NCBI GenBank assembly: GCA_025351675.1
Contig: JANXVK010000082.1
Location: 1 to 5,343 of the forward strand
Length of the DNA: 5,343 nt
DNA from: Rhizobacter sp.
GTDB lineage: Bacteria > Pseudomonadota > Gammaproteobacteria > Burkholderiales > Burkholderiaceae_C
Reading direction: 5' to 3'
Shown piece by piece: positions 1-5,343 of the stretch (position 1 is the stretch's first letter; the number at the start of each line of letters is the position of its first letter). The translations under genes and the position numbers were made by a program. A model generated the notes under the pieces. That model was given only the letters and a program-made list of their open reading frames with translations, made no database searches and was not told the origin of the DNA.

Positions 1-183
1 CTGCTCGGCCGGCAGCGCCACGTCGAGGCTCCACATCGCGACCGTGGGCGACACGGCATTGCCGATGCGCAATTGCAGCGGGTAGCGCACGCTCTTCACG
101 CCGACGCGCTGGATCGCCAACTGCCGTTCGTCACGCGCGCTTTGCGTGTCGGGAATGTGGAGCGCGTCTTTCAGATTGCTCAT
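1..183 (-). CDS. folE2: GTP cyclohydrolase FolE2 (type IB), N-terminal 61 residues, cut by the window edge
   Basis: The reverse strand from 183 to 1 encodes 61 residues beginning MSNLKDALHIPDTQSARD and continuing with QRVGVKSVRYPLQLRI and SLDVALPAEQ. The pattern of a D-x-Q-S-x-x-D-x-R stretch, then I-Q-R-V-G-V-K, then R-Y-P, is what I know from the N-terminus of FolE2. This enzyme converts GTP to 7,8-dihydroneopterin triphosphate, the first step of folate/pterin synthesis, and replaces the zinc-dependent FolE. The catalytic Cys and Glu lie beyond the edge, so activity cannot be judged. The start is ambiguous: ATG at 183 fits family length, but an in-frame ATG at 192 adds three residues (MKS) and has GGTGA only 4 nt upstream. 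It follows dxs on the same strand after about 88 nt and is probably the last visible gene of the operon. Identification is firm for a fragment this short. Confidence 0.88.
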   Translation of the reverse strand, partial: MSNLKDALHIPDTQSARDERQLAIQRVGVKSVRYPLQLRIGNAVSPTVAMWSLDVALPAEQ

Positions 184-230
184 GGATTTCATCTTGTCAC
201 CAGACGTCAAGGATGCCAGCAAACGCCGGC

Positions 231-246
231 CCGCGCCCCAGCGCGG
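231..246. other. GC-rich stem-loop in the dxs-folE2 gap
   Basis: CCGCGC (231-236) and GCGCGG (241-246) form a perfect 6-bp inverted repeat with a 4-nt loop. It sits 25-41 nt past the dxs stop and about 50 nt before folE2. No U-tract follows it in the direction of the operon, so I do not call it a terminator. It may stabilise or pause the dxs-folE2 transcript, or may simply reflect GC content. Confidence 0.3.
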
Positions 247-271
247 ATTTGAAGCGAGCGTTCAGCCCGCT

Positions 272-2179
272 TCACTGGTTGACGGCGGACCGAACCAGCG
301 CGGGCCGCGCCCCGAAGCGCTTCAGGATGGATTGCTCGATGCCAGTGGCGTCCAGCCCGCACGCCGCCATCAGCTTGACCGGGTCGCCATGCTCGATGAA
401 CTCGTCGGGCAGGCCGAGCGTGAGCACCGGAATCAGGATGCCGGCGGCGGCCAGCGCCTCTTGCACCGCGCTGCCGGCGCCGCCCATCACGCAGCCGTCT
501 TCGACCGTGACGATCACGTCGTGGCTGTTCGCCAGCTCGGTGACCAGATCGACATCGAGCGGTTTGACGAAGCGCATGTTCGCGACCGTGGCGTCGACCT
601 TCTCGGCCGCAGCCAGCGCCGGGTACAGCAAGGTGCCGAACGCGAGGATCGCGACACGCGGGCCACCCTGCGCGACTGCGCGCGTGATGCTGCGGCGCAG
701 CTCGCCCTTGCCGAACGGCAACTCGCCCAGGTCGGTGCCGGCCGCCACGCCGGCGCCCGCGCCGCGCGGGTAACGCACCGAGACCGGGTGATCTTGGCGG
801 AACGCGGTCGTCAGCGCGGCGCGGCATTCGCGCTCGTCGGCCGGCGTCAGCACACTCATGTTCGGGATGCAGCGCAGGTAGGCGATGTCGTAGTTGCCGG
901 CGTGCGTCGCGCCATCGGCGCCGACCAAACCGGCGCGGTCGAGCGCGAACACGACCGGCAGGTTCTGGATCGCGACGTCGTGGATCAGCTGGTCGTAGGC
1001 GCGCTGCAAAAAGGTGGAGTAGATCGCGACCACCGGCTTGATGCCTTCGCAGGCCAGGCCGGCGGCGAAGGTCACCGCATGCTGCTCGGCGATGCCGACG
1101 TCGTGATAGCGCTTCGGAAAGCGCTTCTCGAACTCGACCATGCCCGAACCCTCGCGCATCGCCGGCGTGATGCCGACCAGGCGCTCGTCGGCCGCCGCCA
1201 TGTCGCACAGCCAGTTGCCGAAGACCTGCGTGAAGGTCGGCTTGCCCGGTGTGGCCGGCTTGACGATCCCGACCGCCGGGTCGAACTTGCCGGGCCCGTG
1301 ATAGTTGACCGGGTCGGCCTCGGCCAACTTGTAGCCGTAACCCTTCTTCGTGACCACGTGCAAAAACTGCGGGCCCTTCAGCTGGCGCAGGTTCTCGAGC
1401 GTCGGGATCAGCGAATCGAGGTCGTGGCCATCGATCGGGCCAACGTAGTTGAAGCCAAACTCCTCGAAGATCGTGCCGGGCACGACCATGCCTTTCGCGT
1501 GCTCCTCGAAGCGCCGCGCCAGCTCGAACAGCGGCGGCGCGTTCTTCAGTACCGACTTCGCGGTATCGCGCGCAGCCGCGTAGAACTTGCCGCTCATCAG
1601 CCGCGCGAGGTGGCGATTGAGCGCGCCGACCGGCGGCGAGATCGACATGTCGTTGTCGTTCAGCACCACCAGCATGTCGGCCTGTGACACACCGCCGTTG
1701 TTGAGCGCCTCGAACGCCATGCCGGCGCTCATCGCGCCGTCGCCGATGATCGCGACGGCCTTGCGGTCTTCGCCCTTCAGCTTGGCGGCCACGGCCATGC
1801 CGAGCGCGGCCGAGATCGAGGTCGACGAGTGCGCGGTGCCGAAGGCGTCGTACTCGCTCTCGTCACGGCGCGGAAAGCCCGAGATGCCACCGAGCTGGCG
1901 CAGCGTGCCCATGCGCTCGCGCCGGCCGGTCAGGATCTTGTGCGGGTAGGTCTGGTGGCCCACGTCCCACACCAGGCGGTCGTGGGGCGTGTTGAAAACG
2001 TGGTGCAGCGCGATCGTCAGCTCGACCGTGCCGAGGTTCGACGACAGGTGACCGCCGGTCTGCGAGACGCTTTGCACGACGAAATCGCGCAGTTCGGCGG
2101 CGAGCTGCTTCAGCTCGACGCGCGACAGCTTGCGCAGATCGGCCGGGCTGGCGATGGATTCGAGAATCGGATGCTTCAT
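272..2179 (-). CDS. dxs: 1-deoxy-D-xylulose-5-phosphate synthase
   Basis: This 635-residue protein (E. coli Dxs is 620) condenses pyruvate and glyceraldehyde 3-phosphate to DXP, the thiamine-diphosphate-dependent entry step of the cytosolic MEP isoprenoid pathway. Visible family marks in order are: GGHLSSNLG with His44; [15 protein letters not shown] with His75; the TPP/metal motif GDGAMSAG (Asp147) with NDND (Asn176); GPIDGHDL near 247-254; [13 protein letters not shown] with the catalytic Glu365; [15 protein letters not shown] with Arg415, Asp422 and His426; and VRYPRG near 468-473. All expected catalytic residues are present and the frame is unbroken. I chose ATG at 2179 (MKHPILESI) because the in-frame ATG 69 nt upstream (2248) would translate a palindromic repeat into a Gly/Pro-rich leader unlike Dxs. 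The ribosome site is weak (CGGGA, 6 nt from the ATG). It lies downstream of ispA and upstream of folE2 on the same strand. Confidence 0.97.
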   Translation of the reverse strand: MKHPILESIASPADLRKLSRVELKQLAAELRDFVVQSVSQTGGHLSSNLGTVELTIALHHVFNTPHDRLVWDVGHQTYPHKILTGRRERMGTLRQLGGISGFPRRDESEYDAFGTAHSSTSISAALGMAVAAKLKGEDRKAVAIIGDGAMSAGMAFEALNNGGVSQADMLVVLNDNDMSISPPVGALNRHLARLMSGKFYAAARDTAKSVLKNAPPLFELARRFEEHAKGMVVPGTIFEEFGFNYVGPIDGHDLDSLIPTLENLRQLKGPQFLHVVTKKGYGYKLAEADPVNYHGPGKFDPAVGIVKPATPGKPTFTQVFGNWLCDMAAADERLVGITPAMREGSGMVEFEKRFPKRYHDVGIAEQHAVTFAAGLACEGIKPVVAIYSTFLQRAYDQLIHDVAIQNLPVVFALDRAGLVGADGATHAGNYDIAYLRCIPNMSVLTPADERECRAALTTAFRQDHPVSVRYPRGAGAGVAAGTDLGELPFGKGELRRSITRAVAQGGPRVAILAFGTLLYPALAAAEKVDATVANMRFVKPLDVDLVTELANSHDVIVTVEDGCVMGGAGSAVQEALAAAGILIPVLTLGLPDEFIEHGDPVKLMAACGLDATGIEQSILKRFGARPALVRSAVNQ

Positions 2180-2192
2180 GGTCAGTCCCGCC

Positions 2193-2262
2193 GGGCCGCC
2201 CCAAGGGCCACGAAGGGGCCTTCCGTGGCCTTTGGGGGCAGCGAACAAAGTGAGCGTGGGGG
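2193..2262. repeat. REP-like palindromic intergenic element between ispA and dxs
   Basis: Arms 2199-2216 and 2219-2237 pair over about 18 positions with a 2-nt loop, one bulge (2223) and one G-T position (2205/2231). The perfect core is GGCCACG (2206-2212) against CGTGGCC (2224-2230). A non-palindromic tail, GCAGCGAACAAAGTGAGCG followed by TGGGGG, runs to 2262. From memory, elements built as a CCCCAAGG/CCTTGGGG-type palindrome plus a GCAGCGA...GTGAGCGTGGGGG tail are dispersed between genes in Burkholderiales, but I cannot verify copy number here. It fills nearly all of the 93-nt ispA-dxs gap. It lacks a U-tract in the operon direction, so it is more likely an mRNA-stabilising or attenuating hairpin, or a passive repeat, than a terminator. 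Confidence 0.7.
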
Positions 2263-2272
2263 TTGTTTCATC

Positions 2273-3166
2273 CTAGCTTTCGCGTTCGACGACCTTGTCG
2301 GCCAGCAGGCTCAACCACGCGGCATCGGGCAAGCCGCTGCGCGCCAGCGCGGCCTGCGCCTTGTCGCGCAGATCGGTGGCGTGGCGGCGTGCGGCATCGA
2401 GGCCGAGCACGGTCACGTAGGTGGGCTTGTTGTTGTCCAGGTCCTTGCCGGCGGTCTTGCCGAGCGTGGCCGAGGCTTGGGTCACGTCGAGGATGTCGTC
2501 GACGACCTGGAAGGCCAAGCCGAGCGCATCGCCGTAGTCGGCCAGCGCCGCCCACTGTGCAGGCGTGGCATTGCCGCAGGCCGCACCCATCAGCACGCAG
2601 GCCTGCAGCAGCGCGCCGGTTTTGCGGTGATGCATGTCGCTCAGCGCGCGCTCGCCGAGCGGCTGGCCGATGCTCGCCAAGTCGATCGCCTGGCCGCCAG
2701 CCATGCCGGCATGACCGGCGGACCGGGCCAGCAGCGAGCACAGGCGCGCCTGCAGCGCGGCCGGCATCGCGGGGCTGTCGTCGGGGGTCAGCACCTCGAA
2801 CGCCAGCGCCTGCATCGCGTCGCCGGCGAGCATGGCCCGCGCTTCGCCGAACCGCACATGCACGGTCGGCTTGCCGCGGCGCAGCACGTCGTTGTCCATG
2901 CACGGCATATCGTCGTGAACGAGTGAATAGGCATGAATCAGCTCGACCGCGCAGGCTGCACGCATAGCAGCCTCGGGCCGGCCATGCACGGCTTGCGAGG
3001 TGGCCAGCACGAGCAGCGGTCGCACGCGCTTGCCGCCATCGAGCACGCCGTAGCGCATCGCGTCGCCCAAACCCGCGGGCGCGTCGGCCGGCACCCACGT
3101 CTGCAATGCGGTCTCGACGGCCTCCGCCTCGCTGCGCATCCAGGAATCAAACTCTGCGATCTTCAT
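2273..3166 (-). CDS. ispA: Farnesyl diphosphate synthase (short-chain (2E,6E) prenyltransferase)
   Basis: This 297-residue protein (E. coli IspA is 299) is an all-helical trans-prenyltransferase. It adds IPP to DMAPP and then to GPP, giving FPP for quinones, undecaprenyl phosphate and other isoprenoids. Motifs seen are: GGKRVRP at 44-50 (IPP binding); the first Asp-rich motif DDMPCMDND at 85-93, in the DDxxxxD form typical of bacterial FPP synthases; RRGKPTVH at 96-103; KTG at 182-184; and the second Asp-rich motif QVVDDILD at 220-227, followed by [11 protein letters not shown]. Tyr80, five residues before the first motif, fits a product limited to C15, although chain length remains an inference. 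The start ATG (3166) overlaps the xseB stop as ATGA, which implies translational coupling. The stop is TAG at 2275-2273. A GGPP-type product is a less likely alternative. Confidence 0.95.
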   Translation of the reverse strand: MKIAEFDSWMRSEAEAVETALQTWVPADAPAGLGDAMRYGVLDGGKRVRPLLVLATSQAVHGRPEAAMRAACAVELIHAYSLVHDDMPCMDNDVLRRGKPTVHVRFGEARAMLAGDAMQALAFEVLTPDDSPAMPAALQARLCSLLARSAGHAGMAGGQAIDLASIGQPLGERALSDMHHRKTGALLQACVLMGAACGNATPAQWAALADYGDALGLAFQVVDDILDVTQASATLGKTAGKDLDNNKPTYVTVLGLDAARRHATDLRDKAQAALARSGLPDAAWLSLLADKVVERES

Positions 3167-3411
3167 CTAGCGCCGAGGTTCAGTGCCTTGAGCTGTCCGT
3201 CCTCGAGCACCTTGACCTGCTGTTCGACCGCGTCCAGCCGGGTGCGGCAAAAAGTCAACAGTTCGGCACCGCGCTGGTAGCTCTCCAGCAGGCGATCAAG
3301 CGGGAGTTGGCCAGCTTCCATCGCGCTCACCAAGCGGTCGAGTTCGCCCAGCGCGTCTTCGTAGCTCGGGGGAACGGCAGCCGTTGCAGAGGTGGAACTT
3401 GTTTTTGCCAT
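3163..3411 (-). CDS. xseB: Exodeoxyribonuclease VII small subunit
   Basis: This 82-residue protein (E. coli XseB is 80) is the small subunit of exonuclease VII. Together with XseA it degrades single-stranded DNA to oligonucleotides from either end. After a Ser/Thr/Ala-rich, probably disordered tail (1-15) comes the helical-hairpin domain: [18 protein letters not shown] at 17-34, then [17 protein letters not shown] at 36-52, then a [16 protein letters not shown] helix. The E-x-G-x-L-x-L-(D/E) turn is diagnostic. Its stop TGA overlaps the ispA start ATG by 4 nt, the arrangement seen in many proteobacterial xseB-ispA(-dxs) operons, so it is probably the first gene of this transcript. The ribosome site before ATG 3411 is poor, and a candidate -10 box lies close upstream (3432-3437), implying a short leader of about 13 nt. 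Confidence 0.95.
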   Translation of the reverse strand: MAKTSSTSATAAVPPSYEDALGELDRLVSAMEAGQLPLDRLLESYQRGAELLTFCRTRLDAVEQQVKVLEDGQLKALNLGAR

Positions 3412-3431
3412 TGCCGGATCGCCAAACTTGG

Positions 3432-3437
3432 ATTGTA
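3432..3437 (-). promoter_or_regulatory. Candidate -10 box for the xseB-ispA-dxs operon
   Basis: The reverse strand reads TACAAT, one mismatch from the sigma-70 consensus TATAAT, in the context CTACAATCCAAG. Transcription would start near 3424-3425, about 13 nt before the xseB ATG. No convincing -35 hexamer is found 16-18 bp upstream: the region 3454-3461 is only G/C. An inverted repeat GGCGG-n6-CCGCC (3442-3457) occupies that space and could be an operator or a coincidence. Confidence 0.4.
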
Positions 3438-3480
3438 GTCAGGCGGGTCGCGCCGCCCGGCCCCTTGCACAACAAGGCGG

Positions 3481-3506
3481 TGACGAGTCGTGACAAGCCT
3501 GACAAG
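3481..3506. repeat. Three short TGACRAG direct repeats in the divergent intergenic region
   Basis: TGACGAG (3481-3487), TGACAAG (3491-3497) and TGACAAG (3500-3506) lie head to tail with steps of 10 and 9 bp, close to one helical turn. This places like half-sites on the same DNA face, a layout used by some transcription factors. They lie 34-59 bp upstream of the candidate -10 for the oxygenase gene and upstream of the xseB candidate promoter on the other side. The repeat is short, so chance remains possible. Confidence 0.4.
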
Positions 3507-3539
3507 TCCCTGCGTGAACGCCCGGCAGCGCCCCCCGAG

Positions 3540-3545
3540 TACAAT
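3540..3545 (+). promoter_or_regulatory. Candidate -10 box for the Rieske oxygenase gene
   Basis: TACAAT, one mismatch from TATAAT, stands in the context GAGTACAATCCGAC. The octamer TACAATCC is the same as at the divergent xseB candidate. A start near 3552 would give a leader of about 100 nt before ATG 3652. The -35 is weak: GTGAAC at 3514-3519 is poorly matched and 20 bp away. Activator dependence would fit, but that is inference. Confidence 0.4.
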
Positions 3546-3552
3546 CCGACGC

Positions 3553-3612
3553 CTGCCAAGCCCGGCAGTTCCACGTCAACCCGCACCGTGCGCCATCGGC
3601 CCGCCCCGGGCC
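3553..3612 (+). other. Two small inverted repeats in the putative 5' leader of the oxygenase gene
   Basis: CTGCC (3553-3557) pairs with GGCAG (3564-3568) across a 6-nt loop. GGCCCG (3598-3603) pairs with CGGGCC (3607-3612) across a 3-nt loop. A T6 run appears at 3626-3631, but it is 13 nt past the second stem, so this is not a standard intrinsic terminator. I recognise no riboswitch family here. The structures may be incidental in such GC-rich sequence. Confidence 0.2.
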
Positions 3613-3651
3613 GGCGTTCAACCTGGTTTTTTGTGGAGACTCACCGGGATC

Positions 3652-4764
3652 ATGTCGGATCTGAGCGTCACCCCTGCTGCGCTTGAGCGCAGCCGCTCGC
3701 AACTCTCGGTCAGCAGCTATTTCGACGATGGCCTGTTCCGCCGCGAGATGGCGACCCTGTTCGCAAACCGGCCACGTTACGTTGGCCACGAGTTGGCGGT
3801 GCCCGAAATCGGCGATTTCCACGCCCTGCCGCACGAGGGCGAGGGCCGCGCGCTGGTGCGTACGCCCAAAGGCGTCGAGCTGATCTCGAACGTCTGCCGG
3901 CATCGCCAAGCGCTGATGTTGAAGGGCCGCGGCAACACAAAGAACAGCATTGTCTGCCCGCTGCACCGCTGGACCTACGACCTGCAGGGCCAGCTGATCG
4001 GCGCGCCACACTTCGCCGACGACCCGTGTCTGAACCTGAACAACTACCCGATCCAGACCTGGAACGGCATGGTGTTCGAGGGCGCCGGCCGCAGCGTGGC
4101 TGCCGATCTGGCCGGCCTGGGCCCGATCGCCGACCTGAACTTCGACGGCTACGTGCTCGACCACGTGCACATGCACGAGTGCGACTACAACTGGAAGACC
4201 TTCATCGAGGTCTACCTCGAGGACTACCACGTCGGCCCGTTCCACCCCGGCCTCGGTCAGTTCGTGACCTGCGACGAGCTGCGCTGGGAGTTCGGCGACC
4301 ATCATTCGGTGCAGACCGTCGGCACGAAGAACGAACTCGCGCGCCCCGGCACCCCTGCCTATCGGAAGTGGCACGACGCGGTACTGAAGTATCGCAACGG
4401 CGAGCTGCCGAAACACGGCGCGATCTGGCTGACCTACTACCCGACCGTGATGGTCGAGTGGTACCCGCATGTGCTGGTGGTCTCGACGCTGTACCCGAAG
4501 GGGCCGCAGAAGACGCTGAACGTCGTGGAGTTCTACTACCCCGAAGAGATCCACGCCTTCGAGCGCGAGTTCATCGAGGCCGAGCAGGCCGCCTACTGGG
4601 AAACTTGTGCCGAAGACGACGAGATCGCGCTGCGCATGGACGCCGGCCGCCGTGCGCTGATGGAGCGCGGTGACGACGAAGTCGGCCCGTACCAGAGCCC
4701 GATGGAAGACGGCATGCAGCAGTTCCACGAGTGGTATCGCCGTGCGATGAAGGATCGGCTCTGA
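3652..4764 (+). CDS. Rieske [2Fe-2S] non-heme iron oxygenase, alpha subunit (substrate unknown)
   Basis: This 370-residue protein belongs to the aromatic-ring-hydroxylating/GbcA-like Rieske oxygenases, which use O2 and electrons from a separate reductase to hydroxylate or demethylate small molecules. The N-terminal Rieske domain (about 43-145) carries the cluster ligands as C82-x-H84, 17 residues, then C102-x2-H105 (CRHR...CPLHRW). The C-terminal catalytic domain has NWKTFIEVYLEDYHVGPFH at 180-198, giving His193 and His198 as iron ligands. Asp322, in AEDDEIALRMD, is the probable third ligand. Glu190 stands where naphthalene dioxygenase has the bridging Asp. I chose ATG 3652; upstream GTG codons in frame (from 3490) precede the candidate promoter and give a Pro/Arg-rich leader. 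A GGAGA lies at 3635-3639, 12 nt from the ATG. No reductase, ferredoxin or beta subunit is encoded nearby. A transporter follows at 2 nt. The family is certain; the substrate is not known. Confidence 0.93.
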   Translation: MSDLSVTPAALERSRSQLSVSSYFDDGLFRREMATLFANRPRYVGHELAVPEIGDFHALPHEGEGRALVRTPKGVELISNVCRHRQALMLKGRGNTKNSIVCPLHRWTYDLQGQLIGAPHFADDPCLNLNNYPIQTWNGMVFEGAGRSVAADLAGLGPIADLNFDGYVLDHVHMHECDYNWKTFIEVYLEDYHVGPFHPGLGQFVTCDELRWEFGDHHSVQTVGTKNELARPGTPAYRKWHDAVLKYRNGELPKHGAIWLTYYPTVMVEWYPHVLVVSTLYPKGPQKTLNVVEFYYPEEIHAFEREFIEAEQAAYWETCAEDDEIALRMDAGRRALMERGDDEVGPYQSPMEDGMQQFHEWYRRAMKDRL

Positions 4765-4766
4765 GC

Positions 4767-5343
4767 GTGGGCGGCCGGCTGTCGCCCGCGTGGCTGATGG
4801 TCCTGGCGTCCTTCCTCTTCGCGACGATGGGCGTGTGTGTGAAGCTCGCCTCCGCGGAGTACGCGCCCGGCGAGATCATGTTCTACCGTGGCCTGATCGG
4901 CGCGGTGCTGATCTTCATGCTCGCGCGCTCGCGCGGCGTGTCGCTGAAGACCAGTGTGCCCGCCACCCACTTCTGGCGCAGCCTCACCGGCGTGATCGCG
5001 ATGTTCCTGTGGTTCTACGCGCTCGGCAACCTGCCGCTCGCGACCGCGATGACGCTGAACTACATGTCATCGGTGTGGATGGCCTTGTTCCTGCTCGGCG
5101 GCGGTGCGATGCTCGGCGCCACCAAGGTCGACGGTCGGCTCATCGGCACGGTGCTGCTCGGCTTCGCCGGCGTCGCGCTGATCCTGCGCCCGACGATCGA
5201 GCAAGACCAGCTCTGGCACGGCCTGATCGGGCTGCTTTCCGGAATGATCTCGGCAACGGCCTACCTGCAGGTCACCGCGCTGGCGCGCGCCGGTGAGCCC
5301 GAGATGCGAATCGTCTTCTACTTCTCGCTCGGCGGCGCGATCT
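4767..5343 (+). CDS. DMT-superfamily (EamA-domain) permease, N-terminal 192 residues, cut by the window edge
   Basis: From GTG at 4767 the frame stays open to the right edge and encodes a hydrophobic protein starting MGGRLSPAWLMVLASFLFAT. Likely membrane helices lie near residues 8-28, 36-54, 70-86, 93-110, 124-141, 150-170 and from 182 on. Family marks are LASFLFATMGVCVKLAS in helix 1, FYRGLIGAVL in helix 2, and the WFYALGNLPLATAMTL segment that closes the first EamA repeat. About two thirds of the usual roughly 300 residues are visible. Proteins of this family are inner-membrane exporters or importers of small metabolites, and the substrate cannot be read from sequence. GTG is preferred over ATG 4797 because it keeps the whole first helix and the conserved SPAWLMVLAS lead-in, and AAGGA (4750-4754) lies upstream, although 12 nt away. 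The gene begins 2 nt after the oxygenase stop, so the pair is probably co-translated. Confidence 0.9.
   Translation, partial: MGGRLSPAWLMVLASFLFATMGVCVKLASAEYAPGEIMFYRGLIGAVLIFMLARSRGVSLKTSVPATHFWRSLTGVIAMFLWFYALGNLPLATAMTLNYMSSVWMALFLLGGGAMLGATKVDGRLIGTVLLGFAGVALILRPTIEQDQLWHGLIGLLSGMISATAYLQVTALARAGEPEMRIVFYFSLGGAI

Noticed and set aside
146..1687. Long open frame on the plus strand (513 codons) opposite dxs
   Set aside because: It is antisense to the complete, motif-bearing dxs, is rich in Arg/Ala/Asp/Val as expected from GC-rich complementary codons, and shows no recognisable domain or start signal.
2199..2237. Rho-independent terminator between ispA and dxs
   Set aside because: The hairpin is strong but no U-tract follows it in the operon direction (the sequence after it is G/C-rich), and dxs follows directly with no promoter that I can see.
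1829..2926. Plus-strand open frame (365 codons) spanning dxs, the repeat and ispA
   Set aside because: It crosses two real genes and the palindromic element in antisense, and its composition is typical of a shadow frame.
3598..3631. Intrinsic terminator or attenuator before the oxygenase gene
   Set aside because: The 6-bp stem is separated from the T6 run by 13 nt, and no alternative pairing or leader peptide is evident.
3439..4728. Minus-strand open frame (429 codons) opposite the Rieske oxygenase
   Set aside because: The sense strand has all Rieske and iron-site residues in order. The antisense translation is low-complexity His/Val/Leu/Arg-rich without family motifs.
4790..5296. Plus-strand open frame (168 codons) overlapping the permease in another frame
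   Set aside because: It is Arg-rich and lacks hydrophobic helices, whereas the frame from GTG 4767 gives a clear EamA-type membrane protein.

Overview
The window looks like a chromosomal segment of a high-GC betaproteobacterium, most likely of the order Burkholderiales (Rubrivivax/Leptothrix/Methylibium/Comamonadaceae-like). The evidence is the strong G/C bias at third codon positions, the gene order xseB-ispA-dxs-folE2, the protein sequences, and an intergenic palindromic element of a kind I associate with this order. The genus is an inference; no rRNA or other marker gene is present.

Minus strand, right to left (3411 down to 1): an isoprenoid-precursor cluster. xseB (exonuclease VII small subunit) overlaps ispA (farnesyl diphosphate synthase) by 4 nt (ATGA). 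After a 93-nt gap filled by a palindromic repeat comes dxs (1-deoxy-D-xylulose-5-phosphate synthase, first step of the MEP pathway). After a further gap of about 88 nt comes the start of folE2 (GTP cyclohydrolase, folate/pterin synthesis), cut by the left window edge. Dxs supplies the pathway that makes IPP and DMAPP, and IspA condenses these to FPP for quinones, undecaprenyl phosphate and other isoprenoids. XseB and FolE2 are operon companions without a direct metabolic link.

Middle (3412-3651): a 240-bp divergent intergenic region. It holds a TACAATCC -10-like motif on each strand, three TGACRAG direct repeats and several small inverted repeats.

Plus strand (3652 to 5343): a Rieske non-heme iron oxygenase alpha subunit of unknown substrate, then a DMT/EamA-family membrane transporter that begins with GTG 2 nt after the oxygenase stop and runs off the right edge. 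The two are probably co-transcribed.

Most of the window is ordinary conserved metabolism. The points most worth a second look are the repeat inserted between ispA and dxs, the orphan Rieske oxygenase with a Glu at the usual bridging-Asp position, and the compact divergent control region. I see no RNA gene, CRISPR array, insertion sequence or novel multi-gene defence system.
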